Assembly: GCA_041640815.1 (NCBI GenBank)
Contig: JBEPZO010000018.1
Location: 1 to 40,855 of the forward strand
Direction of reading: 5' to 3'
Length of the DNA: 40,855 nt
DNA from: JANWZL01 sp041640815
GTDB taxonomy: Bacteria > Pseudomonadota > Gammaproteobacteria > Burkholderiales > Thiobacillaceae
Shown: one piece after another, positions 24,407 through 32,409 of the stretch
How the letters are laid out: each line of letters starts with the position of its first letter
How positions within the stretch are numbered: the stretch's first letter is position 1
Position numbers and translations under genes: made by a program
The notes under the pieces: generated by a model
The model's database searches: none
What the model saw: the letters and a program-made list of their open reading frames with translations, nothing else
Told to the model about the DNA's origin: nothing

Positions 24407-25459
24407 ATGCGTGAGGTGACCATCGCCATCGATGCCATGGGTGGCGATCATGGTCCGCATGTCACGGTCAAGGCCGCCCTGAATCTCATCAAGGCCACCG
24501 ACCATACCAACGTCGTCCTCGTCGGGCTCAAGGATGTGCTCGAGAGCGAACTGCGGGTGAACAAGGCCAAGACGGGCACCCGGCTGCGCATCTGCCATGC
24601 CAGCGAAGTGGTCAAGATGGATGACCCGCCGGCGCAAGCCCTGCGCTACAAGAAAGATTCATCGATGCGGGTGATGGCCGATCTGGTCAAGCGCGGCGAG
24701 GCCGATGCCGGTGTATCGGCCGGTAACACCGGGGCGCTGATGGCCGTGTCGAAATTCGTGCTGAAGACCCTGCCAGGCATCGATCGGCCAGCCATAGCCA
24801 CCACGCTGCCCTCACATACCGGCCGCACCTATGTGCTTGACCTCGGCGCCAACGTCGATTGCACGGCGGAGCACCTGTTGCAGTTCGGCATCATGGGCGC
24901 CGCACTCGCCTCGGCCATCGAGCAGCTCGATCGACCGCGCGTGGGGTTACTCAACATCGGCGAGGAGGACATCAAGGGCAATGAGGTCGTCAAGCGGGCG
25001 GCGGAGTTGCTCAGGGCGAGCGGCCTGAACTTCCTCGGTAACGTCGAGGGAGACGATATCTACAACGGCACGGTCGACGTCGTCGTCTGCGATGGCTTCG
25101 TTGGCAATGTGGCCCTGAAGTCTTCCGAGGGCGTGGCCAGGTTGATTGCCGAGGCGTTACGCAAGGAGTTCAAGCGCAACCTGCTTACCCGGCTGGCGGG
25201 GCTCATCGCCCTGCCGGTGATCCGCGCCTTCAAGCGCAAGATGGATCCGCGCCGCTACAACGGTGCGAGTCTTTTGGGACTCAACGGCGTGATCATCAAG
25301 AGTCACGGCAGCGCCGATGTCTTTGCCTTCGAACAGGCCCTCATGCGCGGCGTGCACGAGGTGAGGGGCGGACTGCTCAAGCGCATCGCGGATCAGCTCA
25401 GCACTTATCAGGCGCAACACGCCGTGCGGGGGGCGGTCATCGCCGAGGCGGTGGCATGA
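24407..25459 (+). CDS. plsX: Phosphate acyltransferase PlsX
   Basis: 350 aa. It makes acyl-phosphate from acyl-ACP, the first step toward phosphatidic acid via PlsY. The N-terminal TIAIDAMGGDHGPHVTVKAA is diagnostic, as are GVSAGNTGALMA (about 103-114) and LLNIGEEDIKGNE, with DVVVCDGFVGNVALKSSEG toward the middle. A GGAGG site precedes the ATG. Its stop overlaps the fabH start (ATGA), so lipid acyl transfer and fatty-acid initiation are translationally linked. Confidence 0.97.
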   Translation: MREVTIAIDAMGGDHGPHVTVKAALNLIKATDHTNVVLVGLKDVLESELRVNKAKTGTRLRICHASEVVKMDDPPAQALRYKKDSSMRVMADLVKRGEADAGVSAGNTGALMAVSKFVLKTLPGIDRPAIATTLPSHTGRTYVLDLGANVDCTAEHLLQFGIMGAALASAIEQLDRPRVGLLNIGEEDIKGNEVVKRAAELLRASGLNFLGNVEGDDIYNGTVDVVVCDGFVGNVALKSSEGVARLIAEALRKEFKRNLLTRLAGLIALPVIRAFKRKMDPRRYNGASLLGLNGVIIKSHGSADVFAFEQALMRGVHEVRGGLLKRIADQLSTYQAQHAVRGAVIAEAVA

Positions 25460-26502
25460 GCGACAAGCTCGCCGACCCATCGATGCTTACCGGCGCTGCC
25501 ACCGAGGCGCCTTTTGCCCAGCGCGCTCGGACCGCGCACCACACCAGCCACTCTAGGATCATCGGCACGGGCAGCTATTTGCCCGCGCGGGTCATGACCA
25601 ACGCCGACCTCGAGCGTTTGGTGGACACGACCGACGCCTGGATCGTCGAGCGCACGGGCATCCGCGAGCGACACCACGCCGCTGAAGGCGAGCTCACCAG
25701 CGACCTGGCCCAGCGAGCCGCCGAGCGGGCCATCGAGGCGGCCGGCATCGATAGCGGCGACATCGACCTCATCGTGGTGGCAACCACCACGCCCGATCGC
25801 GTCTTCCCCAGCACGGCCTGCATCCTGCAAGCCAAATTGGGCATCGCCAACGGTTGCCCCGCTTTCGACGTGCAAGCGGTGTGCAGCGGCTTCGTCTATG
25901 CGCTGGCGACCGCCGACAATTTCATCCGTGCCGGCCAGGCGCGCACCGTGTTGGTGGTGGGTGCCGAGACGCTGTCCCGCATCACCGACTGGACTGATCG
26001 CAGCAACTGTATCCTCTGGGGCGACGGCGCCGGGGCGGTGGTGCTGCAGGCGAGCAGCGAACCCGGCATCCTCGCTACCCACCTGCACGCCGATGGGCGC
26101 TATCAGGACCTGCTGTTCGTCGACGGTGGCGTTTCGCTCAAGAAGCAGGGCGAATGCTACATGCGCATGTCGGGCAATGCGGTGTTCAAGATGGCGGTCA
26201 ACACGCTCGATGCCATCGTCGACGAGACCCTGCAGGCCAACGGCTTGGCCAAGGACGACATCGACTGGCTGGTCCCGCACCAGGCCAATATCCGCATCAT
26301 TCAGGCCACGGCACGCAAGCTGGGCATGGGCATGGACCGTGTGGTGGTCACCGTCGACCGGCACGGCAACACCTCCGCGGCATCCATCCCGCTGGCCCTC
26401 GATACCGCCATCCGCGATGGCCGTATCCAGCGCGGGGAACTCGTCCTCATCGAGGCGTTTGGCGGCGGTTTCACCTGGGGCTCTGTTTTGCTGCGCTACT
26501 AG
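25456..26502 (+). CDS. fabH: 3-oxoacyl-ACP synthase III with a 31-residue N-terminal extension
   Basis: 348 aa. It condenses acetyl-CoA with malonyl-ACP to start fatty-acid synthesis. The triad is Cys143 (QAVCSGFVYAL), His275 (WLVPHQANIRI) and Asn305 (RHGNTSAASIP), each offset by 31 from the usual numbering (112, 244, 274). The family start would be near HSRIIGTGSYLPARV; here 31 extra, mostly polar residues precede it. I find no ATG, GTG or TTG at the normal place, and the ATG overlaps the plsX stop (ATGA), so the extension is probably translated. A probable fabD promoter lies at its 3' end. Confidence 0.95.
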   Translation: MSDKLADPSMLTGAATEAPFAQRARTAHHTSHSRIIGTGSYLPARVMTNADLERLVDTTDAWIVERTGIRERHHAAEGELTSDLAQRAAERAIEAAGIDSGDIDLIVVATTTPDRVFPSTACILQAKLGIANGCPAFDVQAVCSGFVYALATADNFIRAGQARTVLVVGAETLSRITDWTDRSNCILWGDGAGAVVLQASSEPGILATHLHADGRYQDLLFVDGGVSLKKQGECYMRMSGNAVFKMAVNTLDAIVDETLQANGLAKDDIDWLVPHQANIRIIQATARKLGMGMDRVVVTVDRHGNTSAASIPLALDTAIRDGRIQRGELVLIEAFGGGFTWGSVLLRY

Positions 26503-26516
26503 TCTTCAGGTAAAAT
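26488..26516 (+). promoter_or_regulatory. Possible internal promoter before fabD
   Basis: TTGCTG (26488-26493), a 17-bp spacer and TAAAAT (26511-26516) overlap the fabH 3' end. The -10 has five of six consensus bases, the -35 only TTG. The surrounding 50 bp are conspicuously AT-rich. The fabD ATG is at 26539. Confidence 0.35.
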
Positions 26517-26538
26517 ATTAGAAAACTTGCATAACTCA

Positions 26539-27480
26539 ATGACTAAAATAGCATTTTTGTTTCCTGGCCAGGGCTCGCAGGCGGTTGGCATGATGCGCGC
26601 CTATCCTCAAGCGCCTGTCTTGCGTGCGACCTTCGACGAGGCGTCGGCGGTGCTGGATTTCGATCTATGGCAGTTGGTCGATGCCGGCCCCAAGGAGGCG
26701 CTCGACCAGACCGTGCACACCCAGCCGGCCATGCTCGCCGCGGGGGTGGCCTGCTACCGGCTTTGGCGCGAGATGGGCGGCCCAAAGCCCGACTTCATGG
26801 CCGGTCATAGCTTGGGTGAATACACCGCCTTGACTTGCGCGGGCGCCCTTGACTTCGCCGACGCCATCCGGCTCGTACGGCTGCGCGCTTTAGCCATGCA
26901 GAACGCGGTCCCCGAGGGCCAGGGCAGCATGGCCGCCATCCTTGGCCTGGACGACGAGGCCGTGCGCGCTGTCTGTGCCGAGGCCGCTGGCGATGAGATC
27001 GTGGCGGCGGTGAATTTCAATTCACCCGGGCAGGTGGTGATCGCTGGCCACCGGCCTGCCGTGGAGCGAGCGATGGCGCTGGCCAAGGCGCGCGGCGCCA
27101 AGCGGACCCTGGCGTTGCCGGTGTCCGTGCCCTCCCATTGCCTGCTTATGCAGCCGGCTGCGGAGCAGCTCAGACAAGCCCTCGCCAAGATCGTCATCCG
27201 GACGCCGAGCGTCAGGGTGATCCACAATGCGGACGTCGCCGAACACCGCGAGCCGGAGGCCATCCGCGATGCCCTGGTGCGCCAGCTCTATCAGCCGGTT
27301 CGATGGGTCGAAACGATCCGCCACCTAAACGCCCAAGGCGTCGATCGGTTCTTCGAGTGCGGCCCAGGAAAGGTGTTGGCGGGTCTCAACAAGCGCATCC
27401 TGGCCGATGCTCCGGTTTACGCGCTGGCGGACGCCGCCGGTATGGCGCAGGCATTGGAAATGGTTGTGACACGGGGGTAG
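26539..27480 (+). CDS. fabD: Malonyl-CoA:ACP transacylase
   Basis: 313 aa from the ATG at 26539; a TTG 12 bp upstream is in frame but would add only four residues with no family match. It transfers malonyl from CoA to ACP. FPGQGSQAVGMM (8-19) forms the oxyanion loop, and Ser91 in GHSLGEYTAL (89-98) is the nucleophile. AVNFNSPGQVVIAG and SVPSHCLLM (catalytic His) follow in order, and FFECGPGKVLAGL is near the end. No ribosome site is obvious and the start is AT-rich. It lies 36 bp after fabH and 2 bp before fabG. Confidence 0.96.
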   Translation: MTKIAFLFPGQGSQAVGMMRAYPQAPVLRATFDEASAVLDFDLWQLVDAGPKEALDQTVHTQPAMLAAGVACYRLWREMGGPKPDFMAGHSLGEYTALTCAGALDFADAIRLVRLRALAMQNAVPEGQGSMAAILGLDDEAVRAVCAEAAGDEIVAAVNFNSPGQVVIAGHRPAVERAMALAKARGAKRTLALPVSVPSHCLLMQPAAEQLRQALAKIVIRTPSVRVIHNADVAEHREPEAIRDALVRQLYQPVRWVETIRHLNAQGVDRFFECGPGKVLAGLNKRILADAPVYALADAAGMAQALEMVVTRG

Positions 27481-27482
27481 GC

Positions 27483-28220
27483 ATGAAGGATAGGGTGGCA
27501 CTGGTTACGGGTGCGAGCCGGGGGATCGGCCGCGCCATCCTGCACGAACTCGCCCTGCGGGGCGCTCGCGTCATCGGCACCGCTACCAGTGCTCAGGGTG
27601 CGCAAGACATCGCTGAACGCCTGCGCACGGCAAATCTCGCCGGCGAGGGGGTGGTCCTGGACGTGACCGACGGCAACATGGTCGATGCCCTGATCGCCGA
27701 GCTCGTCGCGCGCTATGGCCGCATCGACATCTTGGTCAACAATGCCGGCATCACCCGCGACGATCTGCTCTTGCGCATGAAGGATGAGGAGTGGGCCGAG
27801 GTGATCGAAACCAATCTCAGCTCCGTCTTTCGCTTGAGCCGGGCCGTGCTCAAGACGATGATGAAGGCGCGCTATGGGCGCATCGTCAACATCGCCTCTG
27901 TGGTCGGGGTCGCCGGCAATGCCGGGCAGACCAACTATGCCGCCGCCAAGGCCGGCATGATCGGTTTCTCCAAGTCGCTGGCGCAGGAGGTCGCCAGTCG
28001 CAACATCACCGTCAACTGTGTCGCGCCGGGGTTCATCGATACCGACATGACCCGCGCCCTGCCCGAGGCGCAGCGGGCAAAACTCTTGGAGCGCATCCCG
28101 TTGGGCAGGCTCGGCGCACCCGAGGACATCGCGCACGCCGTAGCCTTCCTGGCCTCGGATGCCGCTGGCTACATCACGGGCGCCACCCTACACGTCAACG
28201 GCGGCATGTACATGGACTGA
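27483..28220 (+). CDS. fabG: 3-oxoacyl-ACP reductase
   Basis: 245 aa. This short-chain dehydrogenase reduces 3-oxoacyl-ACP with NADPH. The open frame runs far upstream inside fabD, but MKDRVALVTGASRGIGRAI at 27483 is the true start, 2 bp after the fabD stop. The nucleotide loop TGASRGIG is at 9-16, NNAG at 86-89, and the catalytic set is Ser139, Tyr152 and Lys156 (NYAAAKAGM). The tail GATLHVNGGMYMD is typical of FabG. Length and place between fabD and acpP make this the housekeeping copy. Confidence 0.97.
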   Translation: MKDRVALVTGASRGIGRAILHELALRGARVIGTATSAQGAQDIAERLRTANLAGEGVVLDVTDGNMVDALIAELVARYGRIDILVNNAGITRDDLLLRMKDEEWAEVIETNLSSVFRLSRAVLKTMMKARYGRIVNIASVVGVAGNAGQTNYAAAKAGMIGFSKSLAQEVASRNITVNCVAPGFIDTDMTRALPEAQRAKLLERIPLGRLGAPEDIAHAVAFLASDAAGYITGATLHVNGGMYMD

Positions 28221-28221
28221 T

Positions 28222-28249
28222 TTGTCGGCAGGGGGGTTTTTGCTAGAAT
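28222..28249 (+). promoter_or_regulatory. Probable acpP promoter
   Basis: TTGTCG (28222-28227; 4/6) and TAGAAT (28244-28249; 5/6) are separated by 16 bp in the fabG-acpP gap. A separate promoter would allow the high ACP levels cells need. It overlaps a hairpin. Confidence 0.45.
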
Positions 28250-28261
28250 CCCTGCCGTTTT
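28226..28261 (+). terminator. Terminator-like hairpin between fabG and acpP
   Basis: CGGCAGGG (28226-28233) pairs perfectly with CCCTGCCG (28250-28257), 16-nt loop, then TTTTC. The T-run is short, so read-through from fabG is likely partial. The -10 of the acpP promoter lies in the loop. Confidence 0.45.
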
Positions 28262-28344
28262 CAACGGCTTCGGCTGGGTGCACTGGCCTCATCGCGGGCC
28301 ATTTCAGCCGGACTTCCATCCACCCTTGAGGGAGTAAACAGCAG

Positions 28345-28584
28345 ATGAGCGATATCGAACAGCGTGTCAAGAAGATCGTTGCCGAGCAATTGGGCGTCAA
28401 TGAGGCGGACATCAAACTTGAATCTTCCTTTGTGGACGATCTCGGCGCCGATTCCCTGGACACGGTAGAACTGGTGATGGCCCTAGAGGAGGAGTTCGAG
28501 TGCGAAATTCCCGACGAGGAGGCGGAAAAGATCACTACCGTCCAGCAGGCCGTCGATTACATCAAGGCGCACAAAGGCAGCTAA
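28345..28584 (+). CDS. acpP: Acyl carrier protein
   Basis: 79 aa, very acidic. Ser37 in GADSLDTVELVMALEEEF carries the 4'-phosphopantetheine arm. The start MSDIEQRVKKIVAEQLGVNE and end VQQAVDYIKAHKGS are typical of housekeeping ACP. A strong ribosome site (GAGGGAG) is placed before the ATG, and the 124-bp gap upstream holds its own promoter. It delivers acyl chains to the neighbouring Fab enzymes and to PlsX. Confidence 0.98.
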   Translation: MSDIEQRVKKIVAEQLGVNEADIKLESSFVDDLGADSLDTVELVMALEEEFECEIPDEEAEKITTVQQAVDYIKAHKGS

Positions 28585-28615
28585 CTGGCTGAGTCGATCG
28601 AGGGGAGCGCCAGCC

Positions 28616-29854
28616 TTGTCCAAGCGCAGAGTGGTCGTCACCGGTCTGGGGATCATCTCCCCGATCGGTAACAGCGTCGATGCTGCCTGGGCGAGCCTCA
28701 TGGCCGGGAGGAGTGGGATTGCGCGCATCAGCCGCTTCGACGCCTCTGCCTTTGCCAGCCAGATTGCTGGCGAGGTACGAGACTTCGATGTCTCCGCTTA
28801 TCTCCCGACCAAGGAGGCGCGCCGCATGGATGTCTTCATGCATTATGGACTGGCGGCTGGCCTCGATGCTTTCAAGGATTCCGGGATCGAAGTCACTGAT
28901 GCCAACAGGGAGCGCATTGGTGTAAACATTGGCTCCGGTATCGGCGGCCTTCCCATGATTGAGGCTGTGTACAAAACTTATCTAACGGAAGGCCCGCGCA
29001 AGATCTCGCCGTTTTTCATCCCCTCCTCGATCATCAACATGATCGCCGGCCAGCTGTCCATACGCCTCGGCCTGCAGGGTCCCAATCTGGCCTTGGCTAC
29101 CGCCTGTACCACGGGCACGCATGCCATCGGCGAGTCGGCGCGTCTGATCGAGCGCGGCGAGGCGGATGTGATGATCGCCGGCGGCGCGGAATCCACCGTC
29201 TGCCCCTTGGCGATTGGCGGGTTTGCTGCAGCAAGGGCATTGTCCACCCGCAATGACGACCCTGCCGGTGCTAGCCGACCCTGGGACAAGGAACGCGATG
29301 GTTTCGTCCTCGGCGAGGGGGCAGGGGTGATGGTGCTGGAGGAATACGAGCACGCCAAAGCGCGCGGTGCCCGCATCTATTGCGAGGTGATCGGCTATGG
29401 CAAGGGTGCCGATGCCTATCACATGACGGCGCCAACGGAGGATGGTTCGGGCGCTGCCCGATGTATGAAGGCGGCGCTGAAAGACGCCGGCATCAACCCG
29501 GATCAGGTCGATTACATCAACGCCCATGGCACATCGACGCCGCTGGGGGACATCGCCGAGACGCGCGCGGTGAAGATGACGTTCGGGGATCATGCCTACA
29601 AGCTCATGATCAGTTCGACCAAATCCATGACTGGCCACCTCCTGGGCGCGGCCGGCGGCGTCGAGGCTGTGTTCACTGCGCTCGCGTTGGCTCGTGGCGC
29701 CATCCCCCCCACCATCAACCTGCACGAACCAGACCCGGAATGCGATCTGGACTATGTGCCCAACACGGCGCGCGAGGCGCGCATCGACATCGCGCTATCT
29801 AACTCCTTCGGTTTTGGCGGCACCAACGGCACCTTGATCTTTCGCCGTATCTGA
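28616..29854 (+). CDS. fabF: 3-oxoacyl-ACP synthase II
   Basis: 412 aa with a TTG start. The TTG at 28616 gives MSKRRVVVTGLGIISPIGNS, and AGGGGAG lies at the right distance; no ATG fits. It elongates acyl-ACP with malonyl-ACP. The active site is Cys164 (ATACTTGTHAIGE), His304 (NAHGTSTPLGD), Lys336 and His341 (STKSMTGHLLGAAGG). FGFGGTNGTLIF is the C-terminal loop. It lies 31 bp after acpP. FabF rather than FabB is indicated by sequence and position. Confidence 0.97.
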   Translation: MSKRRVVVTGLGIISPIGNSVDAAWASLMAGRSGIARISRFDASAFASQIAGEVRDFDVSAYLPTKEARRMDVFMHYGLAAGLDAFKDSGIEVTDANRERIGVNIGSGIGGLPMIEAVYKTYLTEGPRKISPFFIPSSIINMIAGQLSIRLGLQGPNLALATACTTGTHAIGESARLIERGEADVMIAGGAESTVCPLAIGGFAAARALSTRNDDPAGASRPWDKERDGFVLGEGAGVMVLEEYEHAKARGARIYCEVIGYGKGADAYHMTAPTEDGSGAARCMKAALKDAGINPDQVDYINAHGTSTPLGDIAETRAVKMTFGDHAYKLMISSTKSMTGHLLGAAGGVEAVFTALALARGAIPPTINLHEPDPECDLDYVPNTAREARIDIALSNSFGFGGTNGTLIFRRI

Positions 29855-29884
29855 AGGCACGCGGCCACGGCAGCGCCCCAGGGC

Positions 29885-30721
29885 ATGACCACCCCATTCC
29901 GTATCCTGGTGAATGGGCAACCAGAGGCTGCGCTGTGCGCTTACGATCGCGGCCTGATGTACGGCGACGGTGTTTTCCGCACCCTCCGCGTGCGCGATGG
30001 CCGACCGGTGTGGTGGGCCGACCACATGGCGAAGTTGGCGGCTGACGCCGAGCGCCTGGCGATACCCAGCCCGCCAGCGGAGGCGTGGGCGCGCGACGTG
30101 GCCGACGTGCTGCCGAGCCTGCCGAAGGCTTGCGTGCTCAAGCTCGTGCTCACGCGCGGGCCGGGGCTGCGCGGCTACGCCCCGGACGGTAAGCTCACCC
30201 CCACCCGAGTGCTGCTCGCCTCCTCATGGCCGCAGCAGATCGAGACCGTGGCGGCAAGGGGGGCGCGCCTTCGGCTCTGCCACCTGCGCCTTGCGGAACA
30301 ACCCCTGCTCGCCGGCATCAAACATCTCAATCGTCTGGAAAACGTCCTCGCCGCGATGGCGTGCGCCGATGCCGGCATCGACGAGGGGCTGCTGCTCGAT
30401 GCGGCTGGACGCGTCGTCGGCGGCACGCGCAGCAACGTCTTCATCTACCGGCAAGGTGCGCTCTTCACCCCGCGTTTGCACCGCTGCGGCGTGGCCGGTG
30501 TGGCCCGTGCCCGTCTGATGCAGGCGGCCAACGACTTAAAGCTGCCCGTACACGAGGCCGATATCACCCTCGAGCAATTGCTTAAAGCCGAGGAGGTCAT
30601 GTTGACCAACAGTCTGATCAGGGTCTGGCCGGTGGCCTGCCTGGGTGAGCGGAGTTGGGATCCACCGCGGGTGAGCCGCGAACTGCGGCGCCTGCTCGAT
30701 GCCGACGCGCACGCGACATGA
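29885..30721 (+). CDS. pabC: Aminodeoxychorismate lyase
   Basis: 278 aa. This PLP fold-IV enzyme releases pyruvate from 4-amino-4-deoxychorismate, giving p-aminobenzoate for folate. DRGLMYGDGVFRTLRV (21-36) is the family opening, Lys146 in GIKHLNRLENVLAA binds PLP, and GTRSNVFIY forms the phosphate pocket. EEVMLTNSLIRVWPV is near the end. The fabF-pabC-mltG-tmk-holB order is common to many proteobacteria. The related branched-chain aminotransferase is excluded by length and context. Confidence 0.93.
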   Translation: MTTPFRILVNGQPEAALCAYDRGLMYGDGVFRTLRVRDGRPVWWADHMAKLAADAERLAIPSPPAEAWARDVADVLPSLPKACVLKLVLTRGPGLRGYAPDGKLTPTRVLLASSWPQQIETVAARGARLRLCHLRLAEQPLLAGIKHLNRLENVLAAMACADAGIDEGLLLDAAGRVVGGTRSNVFIYRQGALFTPRLHRCGVAGVARARLMQAANDLKLPVHEADITLEQLLKAEEVMLTNSLIRVWPVACLGERSWDPPRVSRELRRLLDADAHAT

Positions 30722-30766
30722 CTCGTGCCACGGTTGCGTTGCAGGAGCCTAGCCTGAGTCAGCGTC

Positions 30767-31795
30767 ATGTCTTACTCGCCTAGCGCCGTACGTCAGACCC
30801 TGCTGCGCCGTCACCTCCGAGCCTTCCTGGCCGGCGCCCTGGCGCTCATCCTCACCGTTGCCAGCGGGCTCGTCGTCTATGCGGTCACCCCAACGGGGAG
30901 CGGCCCATTTCCCGCCGAGCTACATGTCGAACGAGGCGCGGGGTTGAGGGCGGTGGCGGCGCAGCTGGAGCGACGAGGCATCGTCAAGCATGCCTGGGCG
31001 TTCAGCCTGCTGGGCAGATTGTCCGGTAAGGCAGGGCAGATCAAGGCCGGCAGCTATCTCTTCGAGGACGCGGCCTCGCCATGGCGAGTGCTGCGCAAGC
31101 TGACTCAAGGGGAGACTCTGCTCGGTAAGATCACCATCATCGAGGGCTGGACGTTTCGCCAGATGCGCGAGGCCCTTGCGCGACACCCAGGCCTGCGCAA
31201 GGAGACCCAAGGCCTGGATGATGCGCAGCTGCTTGCGGCTTTGGGTATCGAGGCGACGCATCCCGAGGGCCTGTTCTTCCCGGATACCTACTACTTCGAC
31301 TACGGCAGTTCGGACAAGGCCCTGCTTTTACGCGCTTATCATCAAATGCAGCAGGTATTGCAAGAGGCCTGGCGCGATCGGCCACCGGGGCTGCCCTACA
31401 AATCGCCCTATGAGGTGCTGATCATGGCCTCCATCATCGAGAAAGAGACGGCCGTGCCGGAGGAGCGTGGCCTCATCGCCGCGGTATTTCTCAACCGCTT
31501 GCGCCTTGGCATGCGGCTACAGACCGATCCGACGGTGATCTACGGGCTTGGAGCAGACTTCGATGGCAACCTGCGCAAAGTCGATCTGCTCACCGACACG
31601 CCTTACAACACCTACACGCGCGGGGGGCTCCCCCCAACCCCCATCGCCCTGCCTGGCGCGGCCTCCATCCGTGCGGCCATCAATCCAGAACCGAGCGCCG
31701 CCCTGTATTTCGTCGCCCGGGGTGACGGCCGCCACCAGTTCTCCAACACCCTGGAAGAGCACAATCGAGCGGTAGCCCGCTACCAAAGGAACTGA
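30767..31795 (+). CDS. mltG: Endolytic murein transglycosylase MltG
   Basis: 342 aa. It cuts nascent glycan strands in the inner membrane and sets their length. One N-terminal membrane segment (about 18-40, FLAGALALILTVASGLVV) is followed by a LysM-like region (about 50-120) and the YceG catalytic domain. The catalytic glutamate is probably Glu225 in MASIIEKETAVPEER, with VFLNRLRLGMRLQTDPTVIYGLG and YNTYTRGGLPPTPI next. Length fits the E. coli protein (340 aa). It ends 2 bp before tmk. Confidence 0.95.
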   Translation: MSYSPSAVRQTLLRRHLRAFLAGALALILTVASGLVVYAVTPTGSGPFPAELHVERGAGLRAVAAQLERRGIVKHAWAFSLLGRLSGKAGQIKAGSYLFEDAASPWRVLRKLTQGETLLGKITIIEGWTFRQMREALARHPGLRKETQGLDDAQLLAALGIEATHPEGLFFPDTYYFDYGSSDKALLLRAYHQMQQVLQEAWRDRPPGLPYKSPYEVLIMASIIEKETAVPEERGLIAAVFLNRLRLGMRLQTDPTVIYGLGADFDGNLRKVDLLTDTPYNTYTRGGLPPTPIALPGAASIRAAINPEPSAALYFVARGDGRHQFSNTLEEHNRAVARYQRN

Positions 31796-31797
31796 GC

Positions 31798-32409
31798 ATG
31801 TTAAGAGGCCTATTTATCACCTTGGAAGGCGTCGATGGAGCCGGCAAGAGCACGCACTTGCCGTGGTTGCGCGAGCTGTTCGAGGCGCACGGCAAAAAGG
31901 TGCGTACAACCCGCGAACCTGGCGGCACACCGTTGGGCGAGCGGTTGCGTGAGCTGCTGCTTTCCGCCCCCATGCACGTGGAGACGGAGGCGTTGCTCCT
32001 CTTCGCGGCACGACGGGAGCACCTCGCGCGCGTGATCGAGCCCGCCCTCGAAGCCGGCGAGGTGATCCTCTCTGACCGCTTCACCGATGCCACCTACGCC
32101 TATCAATGCGGTGGCCGCGGTTTGCCAGAGACACGACTCAAGGCGTTGGAGGCCTGGGTGCAAGGACCGCTGCAGCCCGACCTGACGCTCTTGTTCGATG
32201 TCGCGGGGGAGGTTGCCGAGGCAAGGCGCCGCGCCGTACGCGAGCCCGATCGTTTCGAGCGCGAGCGCGCCGATTTCTACGAGCGCGTCCGACAGGCCTA
32301 CCTGCAACGCGCGGCTCAGTATCCCGAGCGGATCAAGGTCATCGACGCCAACCAGCCCGTCGAGGCGATACGCAAGCAGCTTCTTGCCTTGCTGGAGCCG
32401 ATGCTATGA
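31798..32409 (+). CDS. tmk: Thymidylate kinase
   Basis: 203 aa. It phosphorylates dTMP to dTDP. The P-loop is LEGVDGAGKSTH (9-20), followed by the DR(E)PGG-like TTREPGGTPLGERLRE and the base-binding SDRFTDATYAYQCGGRGL. The lid region is RFERERADFYERVRQAYL. Length is standard. It starts 2 bp after mltG, and its stop overlaps the holB start (ATGA). Confidence 0.97.
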   Translation: MLRGLFITLEGVDGAGKSTHLPWLRELFEAHGKKVRTTREPGGTPLGERLRELLLSAPMHVETEALLLFAARREHLARVIEPALEAGEVILSDRFTDATYAYQCGGRGLPETRLKALEAWVQGPLQPDLTLLFDVAGEVAEARRRAVREPDRFERERADFYERVRQAYLQRAAQYPERIKVIDANQPVEAIRKQLLALLEPML

